The position numbers and the translations under genes are program-made. From NCBI GenBank assembly GCA_963736975.1, contig CAVTQY010000002.1, positions 1,116,001-1,180,000 of the forward strand: a stretch of DNA of 64,000 nt, written 5' to 3'. This document shows, piece after piece, positions 1 to 7,603 of this stretch (position 1 is its first letter; each line of letters begins with the position of its first letter). The DNA is from CAVTQY01 sp963736975 (lineage in GTDB: Bacteria; Pseudomonadota; Alphaproteobacteria; Acetobacterales; Acetobacteraceae). The notes under the pieces are model-generated. The model saw only the letters and a list, made by a program, of their open reading frames with translations. It was not told the origin of the DNA and did not search any database.

Positions 1-21
1 CCGCCGGTTGAGCGATGTCAT
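1..21 (-). CDS. Partial gene, 5' end only, next member of the SUF operon
   Basis: An ATG at 21-19 on the minus strand overlaps the TGA of the SufU gene as ATGA, the same coupling used between several genes of this operon. Only seven codons (MTSLNRR) are inside the window, so the product cannot be identified. By position it is probably another SUF-associated gene such as a DUF59 (SufT-like) or SufA-type protein, which is inference only. Confidence 0.4.
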
Positions 22-497
22 TCACTGCTGGCCTCCTTCGCCCCGTCGAGGGCCGCAATGAGAGCGTGCCAAGCGAGCGTCGCGCATTTTACCCGCGAGG
101 GGTATTCGTGCACGCCGGCAAGCGGTTCGAGCCGTTCCATCGCTTCCTGCAAGGGGCCGTCGCAGGCCGGGCAGTTGCCGCTGCGAGCCAGTTCGCGGAA
201 AGCGGTGAACAGGGTGCGTACATCGTCCTGACTGCGGCCTTTCACCGTTTCGGCCATCAGGTCGGCCGAGGCGATGCTGATGGCGCAGCCGCGCGCCTCG
301 AAGCCGGCATCGGCGATGCTGCCGTCGGTGGCATATTTCACGAAGACCTGCACACGGTCGCCGCACATCGGGTTGTCGCCTTTGGCGGCGGCGTCGAAAG
401 CCTCCGGCCGGTGGGCATGGCGCGGATGGCGGCCGTGGTCGAGGATCACTTCCTGATAGAGGTCGCGCAGGTCGTCGAACATCGGGCTGTCCATCAT
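18..497 (-). CDS. sufU: SufU-type Fe-S cluster assembly protein
   Basis: This is a 159-residue NifU/IscU-like protein. In the SufU subgroup it is a zinc-dependent sulfurtransferase that takes sulfur from SufS. The three conserved cysteines are visible: C45 in NPMCGD (with D47), C71 in RGCAIS and C128 in VKCATLAW. The spacing between C71 and C128 is the long spacing of SufU, not of IscU. An additional C99-x2-C102 pair lies in the loop between them and is not part of the usual ligand set. The start at 497 is chosen because its ATG overlaps the sufS TGA as ATGA; a second ATG lies one codon later. It is the sixth gene of the operon after the regulator, sufB, sufC, sufD and sufS. Confidence 0.93.
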   Translation of the reverse strand: MMDSPMFDDLRDLYQEVILDHGRHPRHAHRPEAFDAAAKGDNPMCGDRVQVFVKYATDGSIADAGFEARGCAISIASADLMAETVKGRSQDDVRTLFTAFRELARSGNCPACDGPLQEAMERLEPLAGVHEYPSRVKCATLAWHALIAALDGAKEASSE

Positions 498-1738
498 GCA
501 AAGAACTCCCGCACGCGCACAAGCGCATCCGCGAGGGCGTCGATCTCGGCACGCGTGGTATAGACGCCGAAGCTGGCGCGGGCGGTGCTGTCAAGCCCGA
601 AGCGCCGCATCAACGGCTCGGCGCAGTGATGCCCGGCGCGCACCGCAATCCCCTGGCGGTCGAGCAACGTCGCCACATCGTGCGCGTGGGCGCGATCGAG
701 GGCAAAGGACACCACGCCGCCGCGATCCTGCGCGCGGCCAAGCACGGTGACGCCACTTATGTCGGACAGGCGGGCGAGCGCATGGTCCACCAGCATGGCC
801 TCGTGTGCGGCGATGGGGGGATAACCGATCGCCAGCACATAATCGATCGCCGCTTTGAGCCCGATCGCTTCGATGATCGGCGGGGTGCCGGCTTCGAATT
901 TATGCGGCACGGATGCCCACTCGGAACGCTCATAGGTGACCGAGGAAATCATTTCACCGCCGCCGAGGAATGGCGGCATGCGGTCGAGCAGCTCGCGTCG
1001 GCCCCAGAGCACGCCAATGCCGGTAGGCCCATACAGCTTGTGGCCGGTGAAGGCGTAGAAGTCGCAATCGAGCGCCTGCACATCGACCGCGCGGTGCACG
1101 ACAGCCTGGGCGCCGTCGAACATCACCTTGGCGCCGTGCGCATGGGCGATGCGAACGATGCGCTCCGCTGGGGTGACGGTACCAAGCACGTTGGACATGT
1201 GGGTCATGGAGACCAGCCCGACCCTCCCGTCCTCCAGCAGCGCCTCGAAGGCTGCCATGTCGAGCTCGCCGGCATCGGTGATGGGGGCGACGCGGAGCTC
1301 GATGCCGCGTTCGTCGCGCAGCAACTGCCAGGGCACGATGTTGGAGTGGTGCTCCATGCCGGAGATCAGCACCGCCTGACCCGGACGCAGCACGCCGCGA
1401 CCGTAGCTGTGAGCAACCAGGTTCAGCGCGCCGGTGACGTTGCCGGTGAAAACGATCTCGTGCCGGTCGGGTGCGTTGATCAGCCCGGCCACCGCATCCC
1501 GGGCGGCTTCGTACGCGTCGGTGGTGCGTTCGCTCATCCAATGGAGGCCGCGATGCACGTTGGCGTACTGCGTCTCCATCGCGGTGCGCATGGCATCGAT
1601 GACGGCGCGGGGCTTCTGTGCCGAGGCGGCGCTGTCGAGGAAAACCAGCGGTTTGCCGCGCACGGTCTGGCGCAGGATCGGGAAATCCTCGCGGATGCGC
1701 GCCACGTCCAACGGGCGGGGGAGGCTTTCGACGTTCAT
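494..1738 (-). CDS. sufS: Cysteine desulfurase SufS
   Basis: This 414-residue class V aminotransferase-fold enzyme is a PLP-dependent group II cysteine desulfurase that supplies persulfide sulfur for Fe-S assembly. The PLP lysine is K234 in TGHKLYGP, and the catalytic cysteine is C372 in GHHCAEPLM on the C-terminal loop. The start MNVESLPRPL at 1738 overlaps the sufD stop as ATGA. The reading frame stays open about 66 codons further upstream, but that stretch is antisense-like Arg-rich sequence inside sufD and is not expected to be translated. Its neighbours are SufD upstream and SufU, its usual sulfur acceptor, downstream. Length and motifs are normal for the family. Confidence 0.96.
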   Translation of the reverse strand: MNVESLPRPLDVARIREDFPILRQTVRGKPLVFLDSAASAQKPRAVIDAMRTAMETQYANVHRGLHWMSERTTDAYEAARDAVAGLINAPDRHEIVFTGNVTGALNLVAHSYGRGVLRPGQAVLISGMEHHSNIVPWQLLRDERGIELRVAPITDAGELDMAAFEALLEDGRVGLVSMTHMSNVLGTVTPAERIVRIAHAHGAKVMFDGAQAVVHRAVDVQALDCDFYAFTGHKLYGPTGIGVLWGRRELLDRMPPFLGGGEMISSVTYERSEWASVPHKFEAGTPPIIEAIGLKAAIDYVLAIGYPPIAAHEAMLVDHALARLSDISGVTVLGRAQDRGGVVSFALDRAHAHDVATLLDRQGIAVRAGHHCAEPLMRRFGLDSTARASFGVYTTRAEIDALADALVRVREFFA

Positions 1739-3000
1739 GCGGCCTCTCCTTCCCACCAGTGTTCCACGGCGGCTTCCAATGCGCCGCGGACGGTGTCGTT
1801 GGCAACCGCCTCTAGCGCTTCCGCCAGGAAGGCGCGGACCAGCATGGCGCGGGCTTCCGCGTACGGCACACCGCGCGTGCGCAGATAGAAGAGCTGGTCG
1901 GCATCGAGTTCGCCGACTGTAGCGCCGTGACTGCATTTCACGTCGTCGGCGAAGATTTCCAGTTCGGGCTTGGTATCGATCTCGGCATCGGGCGACAGCA
2001 GCAGCGCCTGGCTCATCTGATAACCGTCGGTCTTCTGCGCACCGCGCGCGACTTCAATGCGGCCCTGGAAGACGCCGCGCGAGCGTCCGGTCAGCACGTT
2101 CTTGACGATCTGGCGGGAGGCGCAAGACGGCGCGTCGTGCCGCACCACGGAGGTGAAGTCGGCGTGCTGCACACCGCGCAGGAGCTGGGCGCCGTTGAGG
2201 TGGACCGAGGCATTTGGTCCGATGAGGCGGGCATGGATTTCTGTGCGCGCTGTACGGGCGCCGATGTTCAGCGCGAAGCTGTCGTAATGCGCCTCCCCGG
2301 CGAGTTCGGCATACACAGTAGAAACGTGGAAGGCGGCAACCAACTCATCCTGCAGGCGCACATGGGCCAGTGCCGCGCCTTCGTCCAAGGTGATCTCGGT
2401 AACGTGGTTGTGCAGGTAAACGCCGGAACCAGTGCAGGTCTCGGCCAAAGTGAGGCGCGCGCCGCGCCCCAGCCGGATCGTGTGCCGCGGCTGAAAAGCG
2501 GTGGCACGGCCGGATGCGTCGGTCGCGAGGCTGACGAGCTGCAGCAGGCCGCCATCGATGCCTTCCGCTACCTCGATCCGCGCGCCGTCTTCGGCCAGCA
2601 TCGTGTTGAGCGCGACCAGCGGCTCCTGATCGGGTTGGGCGAGCGCACCGAATTGCGGCTGTTCGGCGAACGAATGCACCGCGAGGCCGGTCGGCGGAGT
2701 TGATAATTCCGGGCGAAACCGTCCGTCGATGAAGACCAGCCGCGCTGGGGCGATGCGCGGCACGTTGCGCAGCAGCGATTCAGTGTCGGAGACGGAGGTC
2801 AGCGGCTCGTCGAAAGATGCCTCGGCGACGGGGCGCAGATTGGTGTATTTCCACGCCTCGTCACGCCGGCCGGGCAGGCCGAGGCGCCTGAAAGCATCGG
2901 CTGCTGCGGCACGCACGGCGGGATCGCCGGGCAGACGGCGCTTCAGCCCTTCATAGCGGGCGAGAAATCCCTGCACGCCGGTGAATGTTTCGGCTGTCAT
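1735..3000 (-). CDS. sufD: Fe-S cluster assembly scaffold subunit SufD
   Basis: This is a 421-residue SufB/SufD-family beta-helix protein. It forms the SufBC2D scaffold with SufB and SufC. The C-terminal family signature is present: KCSHGATVGELDADQLFYL with the conserved histidine, followed by RTRGVPYAEAR. The N-terminal part includes the typical RDEAWKYTNLRP motif near residue 45. The start at 3000 overlaps the sufC stop as ATGA, and the stop overlaps the sufS start the same way, so the three genes should be translationally coupled. No irregularity is seen. Confidence 0.95.
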   Translation of the reverse strand: MTAETFTGVQGFLARYEGLKRRLPGDPAVRAAAADAFRRLGLPGRRDEAWKYTNLRPVAEASFDEPLTSVSDTESLLRNVPRIAPARLVFIDGRFRPELSTPPTGLAVHSFAEQPQFGALAQPDQEPLVALNTMLAEDGARIEVAEGIDGGLLQLVSLATDASGRATAFQPRHTIRLGRGARLTLAETCTGSGVYLHNHVTEITLDEGAALAHVRLQDELVAAFHVSTVYAELAGEAHYDSFALNIGARTARTEIHARLIGPNASVHLNGAQLLRGVQHADFTSVVRHDAPSCASRQIVKNVLTGRSRGVFQGRIEVARGAQKTDGYQMSQALLLSPDAEIDTKPELEIFADDVKCSHGATVGELDADQLFYLRTRGVPYAEARAMLVRAFLAEALEAVANDTVRGALEAAVEHWWEGEAA

Positions 3001-3746
3001 GCCGCTGCCGCGTCGAGGCCGGCATAGCCTCGCGCCTCCAGTTCGCGCGCCAGGTCCGGGCCGCCCGAGCGCACGATCCGCCCGGCCGACAGAACATGCA
3101 CGCGGTCCGGCACGATATGATCGAGCAGGCGCTGGTGGTGGGTGATGACGAGGGCGGAGAAATCCCGGCCGCGCAGCGCGTTGACACCGCCGGCGACGAT
3201 CTTCAGCGCGTCGATGTCGAGGCCGCTGTCGGTTTCGTCGAGAATGGCGAGGCGGGGCCGCAGGATCGCCATCTGCAGCACCTCATTGCGCTTCTTCTCA
3301 CCGCCGGAAAAGCCGACATTGACGTTCCGGCGCAGCATGTCGTCCGGCATGGCGAGCCGCTTGGTCTCGGCGCGGGCCAGTTTGAGGAACTGCACCGCGT
3401 CAAGCTCCGGCTCGCCGCGCTTGCGGCGCAGCGCGTTCAGTGCCGTGCGCAGGAAGTTGGCGTTGCCGACGCCGGGCAGCTCGACCGGCGCCTGGAAGGC
3501 GAGGAACACGCCGGTCATGGCGCGTTCTTCGGGCTCCATGGCGAGCAGATCGTGCCCGTCATACAGGATGGATCCGCCGGTGACCTCGTAGTCCGCGCGG
3601 CCGGCCAGAACATAGGCCAGCGTCGATTTGCCCGACCCGTTCGGACCCATCAGGGCGTGGATCTCGCCTTGCGGCACAATGAGGTCGATGCCGCGCAGGA
3701 TCGGCGTGTCGTTGATGCTGACCGAAAGGCCTTTGATTTCGAGCAT
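2997..3746 (-). CDS. sufC: SUF system ATPase SufC
   Basis: This 249-residue ABC-type ATPase drives conformational change in the SufBCD scaffold. Walker A is at residues 35-43 (GPNGSGKST), the signature motif SGGEKKRNE is at about 148-156, and Walker B is at about 166-171 (LAILDE). The signature has the KKR-N form typical of SufC rather than the RQR of transporters. The gene lies 3 bases after sufB, and its stop overlaps the sufD start. Length is usual for SufC. Confidence 0.97.
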   Translation of the reverse strand: MLEIKGLSVSINDTPILRGIDLIVPQGEIHALMGPNGSGKSTLAYVLAGRADYEVTGGSILYDGHDLLAMEPEERAMTGVFLAFQAPVELPGVGNANFLRTALNALRRKRGEPELDAVQFLKLARAETKRLAMPDDMLRRNVNVGFSGGEKKRNEVLQMAILRPRLAILDETDSGLDIDALKIVAGGVNALRGRDFSALVITHHQRLLDHIVPDRVHVLSAGRIVRSGGPDLARELEARGYAGLDAAAA

Positions 3747-3749
3747 GAT

Positions 3750-5222
3750 TCAGCCCACCGAGCCTTCCAGGCTGACGGCCAGCAGCTTCTGCGCCTCAAC
3801 GGCGAACTCCATGGGCAGCTCCTTCAAGACTTGCTTGCAGAACCCGTTGACGATCAGGTTCACCGCATCCTCCTGGGTCAGCCCGCGCTGTCGGCAGTAG
3901 AAGAGCTGATCGTCGGCAATCTTCGAGGTGGTGGCTTCATGCTCCACCCTCGCGCTTGGGTTCCGGCTTTCGATGTAGGGCACGGTGTGCGCGCCGCATT
4001 GGTCGCCGATCAGCAGGCTGTCGCATTGGGTGAAGTTGCGCGCGCCCTTGGCGTGCGGCAGCACGCGAACCAGGCCGCGATAGGTGTTGTTCGAGCGCCC
4101 GGCGCTGATCCCCTTGGAGACGATCGTGCTGCGCGTATTCTTGCCGATATGGATCATCTTGGTGCCGGTATCGGCCTGCTGGCGGTTGGTAGTCAGGGCT
4201 ACCGAGTAGAACTCGCCGACGCTGTCGTCGCCTTCCAGAACGCAGGATGGATATTTCCACGTGATGGCCGAGCCGGTCTCCACCTGCGTCCAGGAGATCT
4301 TGGCGCGGGGCCCGCGGCAGGCGCCGCGCTTGGTGACGAAATTGTAGATGCCGCCGCGCCCCTCGGCGTCGCCGGGATACCAGTTCTGCACGGTGCTGTA
4401 TTTGATCTGCGCATCATCCAGCGCCACCAGCTCCACCACGGCGGCATGAAGCTGGTTTTCGTCGCGCATCGGCGCCGTGCAGCCTTCGAGGTAGCTGACA
4501 TAGCTGCCGGTATCGGCGATGATCAGCGTGCGCTCGAACTGGCCGGTGTTGCGCGCATTGATGCGGAAATAGGTGGAGAGCTCCATCGGGCAGCGCACGC
4601 CCTTGGGGATGTAAACGAAGCTGCCGTCGGTAAAGACGGCGCTGTTGAGGGCGGCGAAAAAGTTATCGCCAGCCGGTACGACGCTGCCGAGATACTTGCG
4701 GACCAACTCCGGGTGCTCGCGCACCGCCTCGCTGATCGGGCTGAAGATCACGCCGGCCTTTCTGAGGGTCTCGCGAAAGGTGGTGGCGACGGAGACGCTG
4801 TCGAACACCGCATCCACTGCGACATTCGTTTCGCTTTCCACCCCGGCGAGGATAGCGCGCTCCTTCAGCGGAATGCCGAGCTTCTCATAGGTGGCCAGCA
4901 ACTCCGGATCGACATCGGCGAGGGACTGCGGGCCGGACTTGCGCTTCGGCGCGGCGTAGTAGTGGATGGCCTGATAGTCGATCGGCGCGTGCCACACCTT
5001 GGCCCAATGCGGCTCCTGCATCTGCTGCCAGGCGGCGAAGGCTTTGAGGCGCCAGGCGAGCAGCCAGTCGGGCTCTTCCTTGCGGGTCGAGATCAGCCGG
5101 ATCGTGTCTTCATCCAGCCCCTTGGGTGCGACATCCATTTCGATGTCGGTTTCGAAACCCCACTTGTAGCCGCCCTGGGTGACGGAGTGGACGGTCTCGA
5201 GCGTCTCGGTGACGGCGGGCAT
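3750..5222 (-). CDS. sufB: Fe-S cluster assembly scaffold subunit SufB
   Basis: This is a 490-residue SufB, the main scaffold on which the cluster is built. Clear SufB features are the N-terminal YKWGFETDIE region, PKGVRCPMELSTYFRINA in the middle and VEHEATTSKIADDQLFYC near the C-terminus. It is the first structural gene after the regulator, which ends 9 bases upstream of the sufB start, so regulator and scaffold genes should be on one transcript. Length matches the family (about 480-490). Confidence 0.97.
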   Translation of the reverse strand: MPAVTETLETVHSVTQGGYKWGFETDIEMDVAPKGLDEDTIRLISTRKEEPDWLLAWRLKAFAAWQQMQEPHWAKVWHAPIDYQAIHYYAAPKRKSGPQSLADVDPELLATYEKLGIPLKERAILAGVESETNVAVDAVFDSVSVATTFRETLRKAGVIFSPISEAVREHPELVRKYLGSVVPAGDNFFAALNSAVFTDGSFVYIPKGVRCPMELSTYFRINARNTGQFERTLIIADTGSYVSYLEGCTAPMRDENQLHAAVVELVALDDAQIKYSTVQNWYPGDAEGRGGIYNFVTKRGACRGPRAKISWTQVETGSAITWKYPSCVLEGDDSVGEFYSVALTTNRQQADTGTKMIHIGKNTRSTIVSKGISAGRSNNTYRGLVRVLPHAKGARNFTQCDSLLIGDQCGAHTVPYIESRNPSARVEHEATTSKIADDQLFYCRQRGLTQEDAVNLIVNGFCKQVLKELPMEFAVEAQKLLAVSLEGSVG

Positions 5223-5231
5223 CGGGTGATC

Positions 5232-5684
5232 CTATTCGACGACGGGAAGGACGGGACGTGCAGGCACGCGAAAAGCGCGCGGAATCGAGGCCTCCTGCAT
5301 GTCGGCGAGGGTGATGGAGGTTAGGGCCTGCTGGATGGCCTCGTTCACCGGGTCCCAGCGGCCACGCATCGGGCAGACGCTCTCGGCCTCGCAGCCGCTG
5401 GCCCCATCGACACAGGCGGTGAGGGCGATGGGCCCATCGATGGCGGCGATCACGTCGGCGATGGGAATGGCGGCCAGCGGGCGCAGCAGGCGGTAGCCGC
5501 CATGCGCGCCGCGTTGGGAAGCCACGAGGCCGTCGGCGGCTAGGGCTTTCAGCACTTTGGCGACGGTGGGTTCGGGAATGCCAGTCGTCGCCGAAACGCC
5601 GGGTGAGGTCTGCACACCGGCACCCTGCGAGAGACGTACCAGCACCACAACGGCGTAGTCGGTCAGCTTCGACAGCCTCAGCAT
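5232..5684 (-). CDS. Rrf2-family regulator of the SUF operon
   Basis: This 150-residue protein has an N-terminal winged helix of the Rrf2 family (LSKLTDYAVVVLVRL at residues 4-18, then the recognition region IPEPTVAKVLKAL and the wing GAHGGYRLLRP). Three cysteines at 91, 98 and 104 (TACVDGASGC and VCPMRG) match the Fe-S-ligating set of IscR and of SUF-associated Rrf2 regulators. It is the first gene of the suf operon, so an autoregulatory, cluster-sensing role is the natural expectation. The start at 5684 is an ATG followed by the expected family N-terminus. A palindrome 34 bases upstream is a candidate binding site. Confidence 0.93.
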   Translation of the reverse strand: MLRLSKLTDYAVVVLVRLSQGAGVQTSPGVSATTGIPEPTVAKVLKALAADGLVASQRGAHGGYRLLRPLAAIPIADVIAAIDGPIALTACVDGASGCEAESVCPMRGRWDPVNEAIQQALTSITLADMQEASIPRAFRVPARPVLPVVE

Positions 5685-5717
5685 GGCGAATTTCCAGACG
5701 ATCCAGATGACCCGTAA

Positions 5718-5736
5718 CAGGACTGCTACGGTCCTG
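5718..5736 (-). promoter_or_regulatory. Candidate operator for the SUF regulator
   Basis: CAGGAC and GTCCTG form a perfect inverted repeat separated by 7 bases (19 bases in all, with one further matching pair inside). It lies 34-52 bases upstream of the Rrf2 regulator start, where the suf promoter should be. Rrf2 proteins bind short dyads of this size, but the exact sequence does not match a consensus I can name, so the assignment is by position. Confidence 0.4.
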
Positions 5737-5803
5737 ATTGGTCGGAGATGGCCCGTTCGCTGGGCCGCGTCAAGGGTGGGGGCGCTGTGGAAGGAGTGAG
5801 CGG

Positions 5804-5823
5804 GCTGTGATGCAGCTCACAGC
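5804..5823 (+). promoter_or_regulatory. CRP/FNR-family-like binding site
   Basis: The sequence GCTGTGA-N6-TCACAGC is a perfect 7-base inverted repeat with a 6-base spacer. It contains the TGTGA-N6-TCACA core recognised by CRP-type regulators. It lies 92 bases upstream of the haloperoxidase start and about 120 bases from the divergent suf regulator, so the haloperoxidase gene is the more likely target. The regulator is not in the window. Confidence 0.55.
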
Positions 5824-5915
5824 AATCGCGCGTGGGATGTGACTAAGGTCAAGCGTCCAAATGCGGCGGAGGCTCCGGGCGCCCGGCATGAGACATCTCA
5901 CATAAGGAGGAGACC

Positions 5916-7472
5916 ATGCCAAACCTGGACCCGACGGCGCGCGCGGACCAAGCGGAGAAGATCCGCATCGATGCGGCGCAGAGCGAAAAACGCGTACAAG
6001 CGCAGACGAGCAATGGCGACGAGAGCCGCTATCCCGGCAAGTGGGGAAGCTATTCGAAAGGCCTGGTCCACGACGCCAAGGGCGATGTAGACCCGGCGTC
6101 CTACGCCAGCATGCTCTTTGCGCTAAGCACTGGCATGCCTGCCGATTTCGAAAAGATCACACTCGGCGGCGACGTGCCGCTGGTGGATCCGCAATCCGGA
6201 CTCGCCTACACGCTGGAGGGGCGCGATCCGCAGTCCTTGGCGCTGCCGCCGGCGCCGGAACTGGCCAGCGCCTGGCGTGCCGGGGAGGCGGTCGAGGACT
6301 ACTGGATGGCGCTGCTCCGGGACGTGCCCTTCAACGGGTACGAAACCAATGCGTTGGCGCAGGCAGCAATCGCCGATCTTAACAAGCTCTCCGACTTCCG
6401 TGGCCCCAAGGAGGGGGGCAAGGTCACCGGCAAGACTTTGTTCCGGGGTTTCACGCCGGGCGATTTGTTAGGACCGTATGTGTCGCAGTTCCTGCTGCAG
6501 CCTTTTGACTACGGCGCGATCCATGTCGATCAGACCTTCCAGACCTATCTGCCGGTTGGCGGCGGGGGCAAGGACTACATGACCGACTTTGCCTCGTGGT
6601 TGGCCGTGCAGAACGGACAGGCGACGGACAACACATCGCTGCGGTCACTGCCGTTCGGGAAGAACAGTCCCGATCCTACGCGGCGGTATCTGCGCGATGG
6701 GCGGGCCCTGGCTGCTTACGTGCACGTGGACGTGTTGTTCGAAGCCTATTTCAACGGCTGCCTCGTCGCAATCGATCAGGGGGCGCCGTTCAACCAGGGA
6801 AATCCCTACAACAACACCAAGGTCGAGCAGGGGTTCGGCACGTTCGGGACGCCGTACGCCAAGACCCAGATCGCGTCGATCGCCGCCCCGGCGCTGAAGG
6901 CGGTGTGGTTCCAGAAGTGGTTCGTGCACCGCGCGTTACGGCCGGAGGCTTATGGCGGCCTGGTTCACAAGACGATGCTGCCGGCTTCCGATCCGCGGCA
7001 TATGGTGTACCCGGTGCACCAGGAGGTGCTGAACTCCGATGCGGTAAAGCGGATCTTTAACAGAAACGGCAGCTATCTCTTGCCGCAGGTGTTCCCGGAA
7101 GGCTGTCCGTGGCATCCGTCATACGGGCAGGGGCATGGCACGGTGGCCGGTGCCTGCGCGACCATGCTGAAGGCAATCCTGGACGAAGACTGGGTGTTCC
7201 CGAAACCGGTGATGCCGGGCGATGAAGGCATGCGGCTGCCGCCCTATACCGGGCCGGACAAGCTGACGATCGGCGGCGAGGCCAACAAGCTTGCGGCCAA
7301 TATCGCGCTGGGGCGCAACCACGCGGGCGTTCACTGGCGGTCGGACTACCAGAACTCTCTCGTCCTCGGTGAGGAGATCGCCATCCGCGTGCTGCGGGAC
7401 CAGAAGGCGATATACAACGAGCAGGCGGGTTGGACGTTCACCCAATTCGACGGCACCAAGATCACGATCTGA
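5916..7472 (+). CDS. Vanadium-dependent haloperoxidase-like protein (PAP2 superfamily)
   Basis: This 518-residue protein of the vanadium haloperoxidase/PAP2 superfamily would oxidise halides with H2O2 if it is a true haloperoxidase. The vanadate/phosphate-binding motifs are KWFVHRALRPE (K334, R342), HPSYGQGHGT (H407) and GRNHAGVHWR (R467, H473). In many haloperoxidases the second motif is S-G-H; here the Ser position is Gln405, so activity or substrate may differ. No signal peptide is visible, and the N-terminus is a charged tail. The start is supported by AAGGAGG 5 bases before the ATG. The gene stands alone, with a CRP-type palindrome upstream and a strong hairpin just after the stop. A phosphatase role cannot be excluded. 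Confidence 0.85.
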   Translation: MPNLDPTARADQAEKIRIDAAQSEKRVQAQTSNGDESRYPGKWGSYSKGLVHDAKGDVDPASYASMLFALSTGMPADFEKITLGGDVPLVDPQSGLAYTLEGRDPQSLALPPAPELASAWRAGEAVEDYWMALLRDVPFNGYETNALAQAAIADLNKLSDFRGPKEGGKVTGKTLFRGFTPGDLLGPYVSQFLLQPFDYGAIHVDQTFQTYLPVGGGGKDYMTDFASWLAVQNGQATDNTSLRSLPFGKNSPDPTRRYLRDGRALAAYVHVDVLFEAYFNGCLVAIDQGAPFNQGNPYNNTKVEQGFGTFGTPYAKTQIASIAAPALKAVWFQKWFVHRALRPEAYGGLVHKTMLPASDPRHMVYPVHQEVLNSDAVKRIFNRNGSYLLPQVFPEGCPWHPSYGQGHGTVAGACATMLKAILDEDWVFPKPVMPGDEGMRLPPYTGPDKLTIGGEANKLAANIALGRNHAGVHWRSDYQNSLVLGEEIAIRVLRDQKAIYNEQAGWTFTQFDGTKITI

Positions 7473-7473
7473 A

Positions 7474-7505
7474 CCGGAGCCGGGCGGCTCCGGAAGTTCG
7501 GAGCC
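7474..7505 (+). terminator. Two mutually exclusive hairpins after the haloperoxidase gene
   Basis: CCGGAGCC (7474-7481), four loop bases and GGCTCCGG (7486-7493) form a perfect 8-bp stem directly after the stop codon. The second arm can instead pair with CGGAGCC (7499-7505). The run that follows is pyrimidine-rich but not a T-tract, so this is a plausible rather than certain intrinsic terminator. Confidence 0.6.
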
Positions 7506-7603
7506 GCCCTCCTTCCTGCCTTCTGTTGCTGAATCAAGTGGGTTCACAACCCTGCCTTGCTCGCTTACCGTCCGCCCCGACATGATTAGAGGGAGGGCAC
7601 GGG

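Noticed and set aside
626..1888. A 420-codon plus-strand frame opposite sufS
   Set aside because: Antisense shadow of sufS with no motif and no ribosome site context.
2985..5324. A 779-codon open frame on the plus strand opposite sufB, sufC and sufD
   Set aside because: It is antisense to three clearly conserved genes, shows no family motif, and is explained by GC-rich codon bias keeping the antisense frame open.
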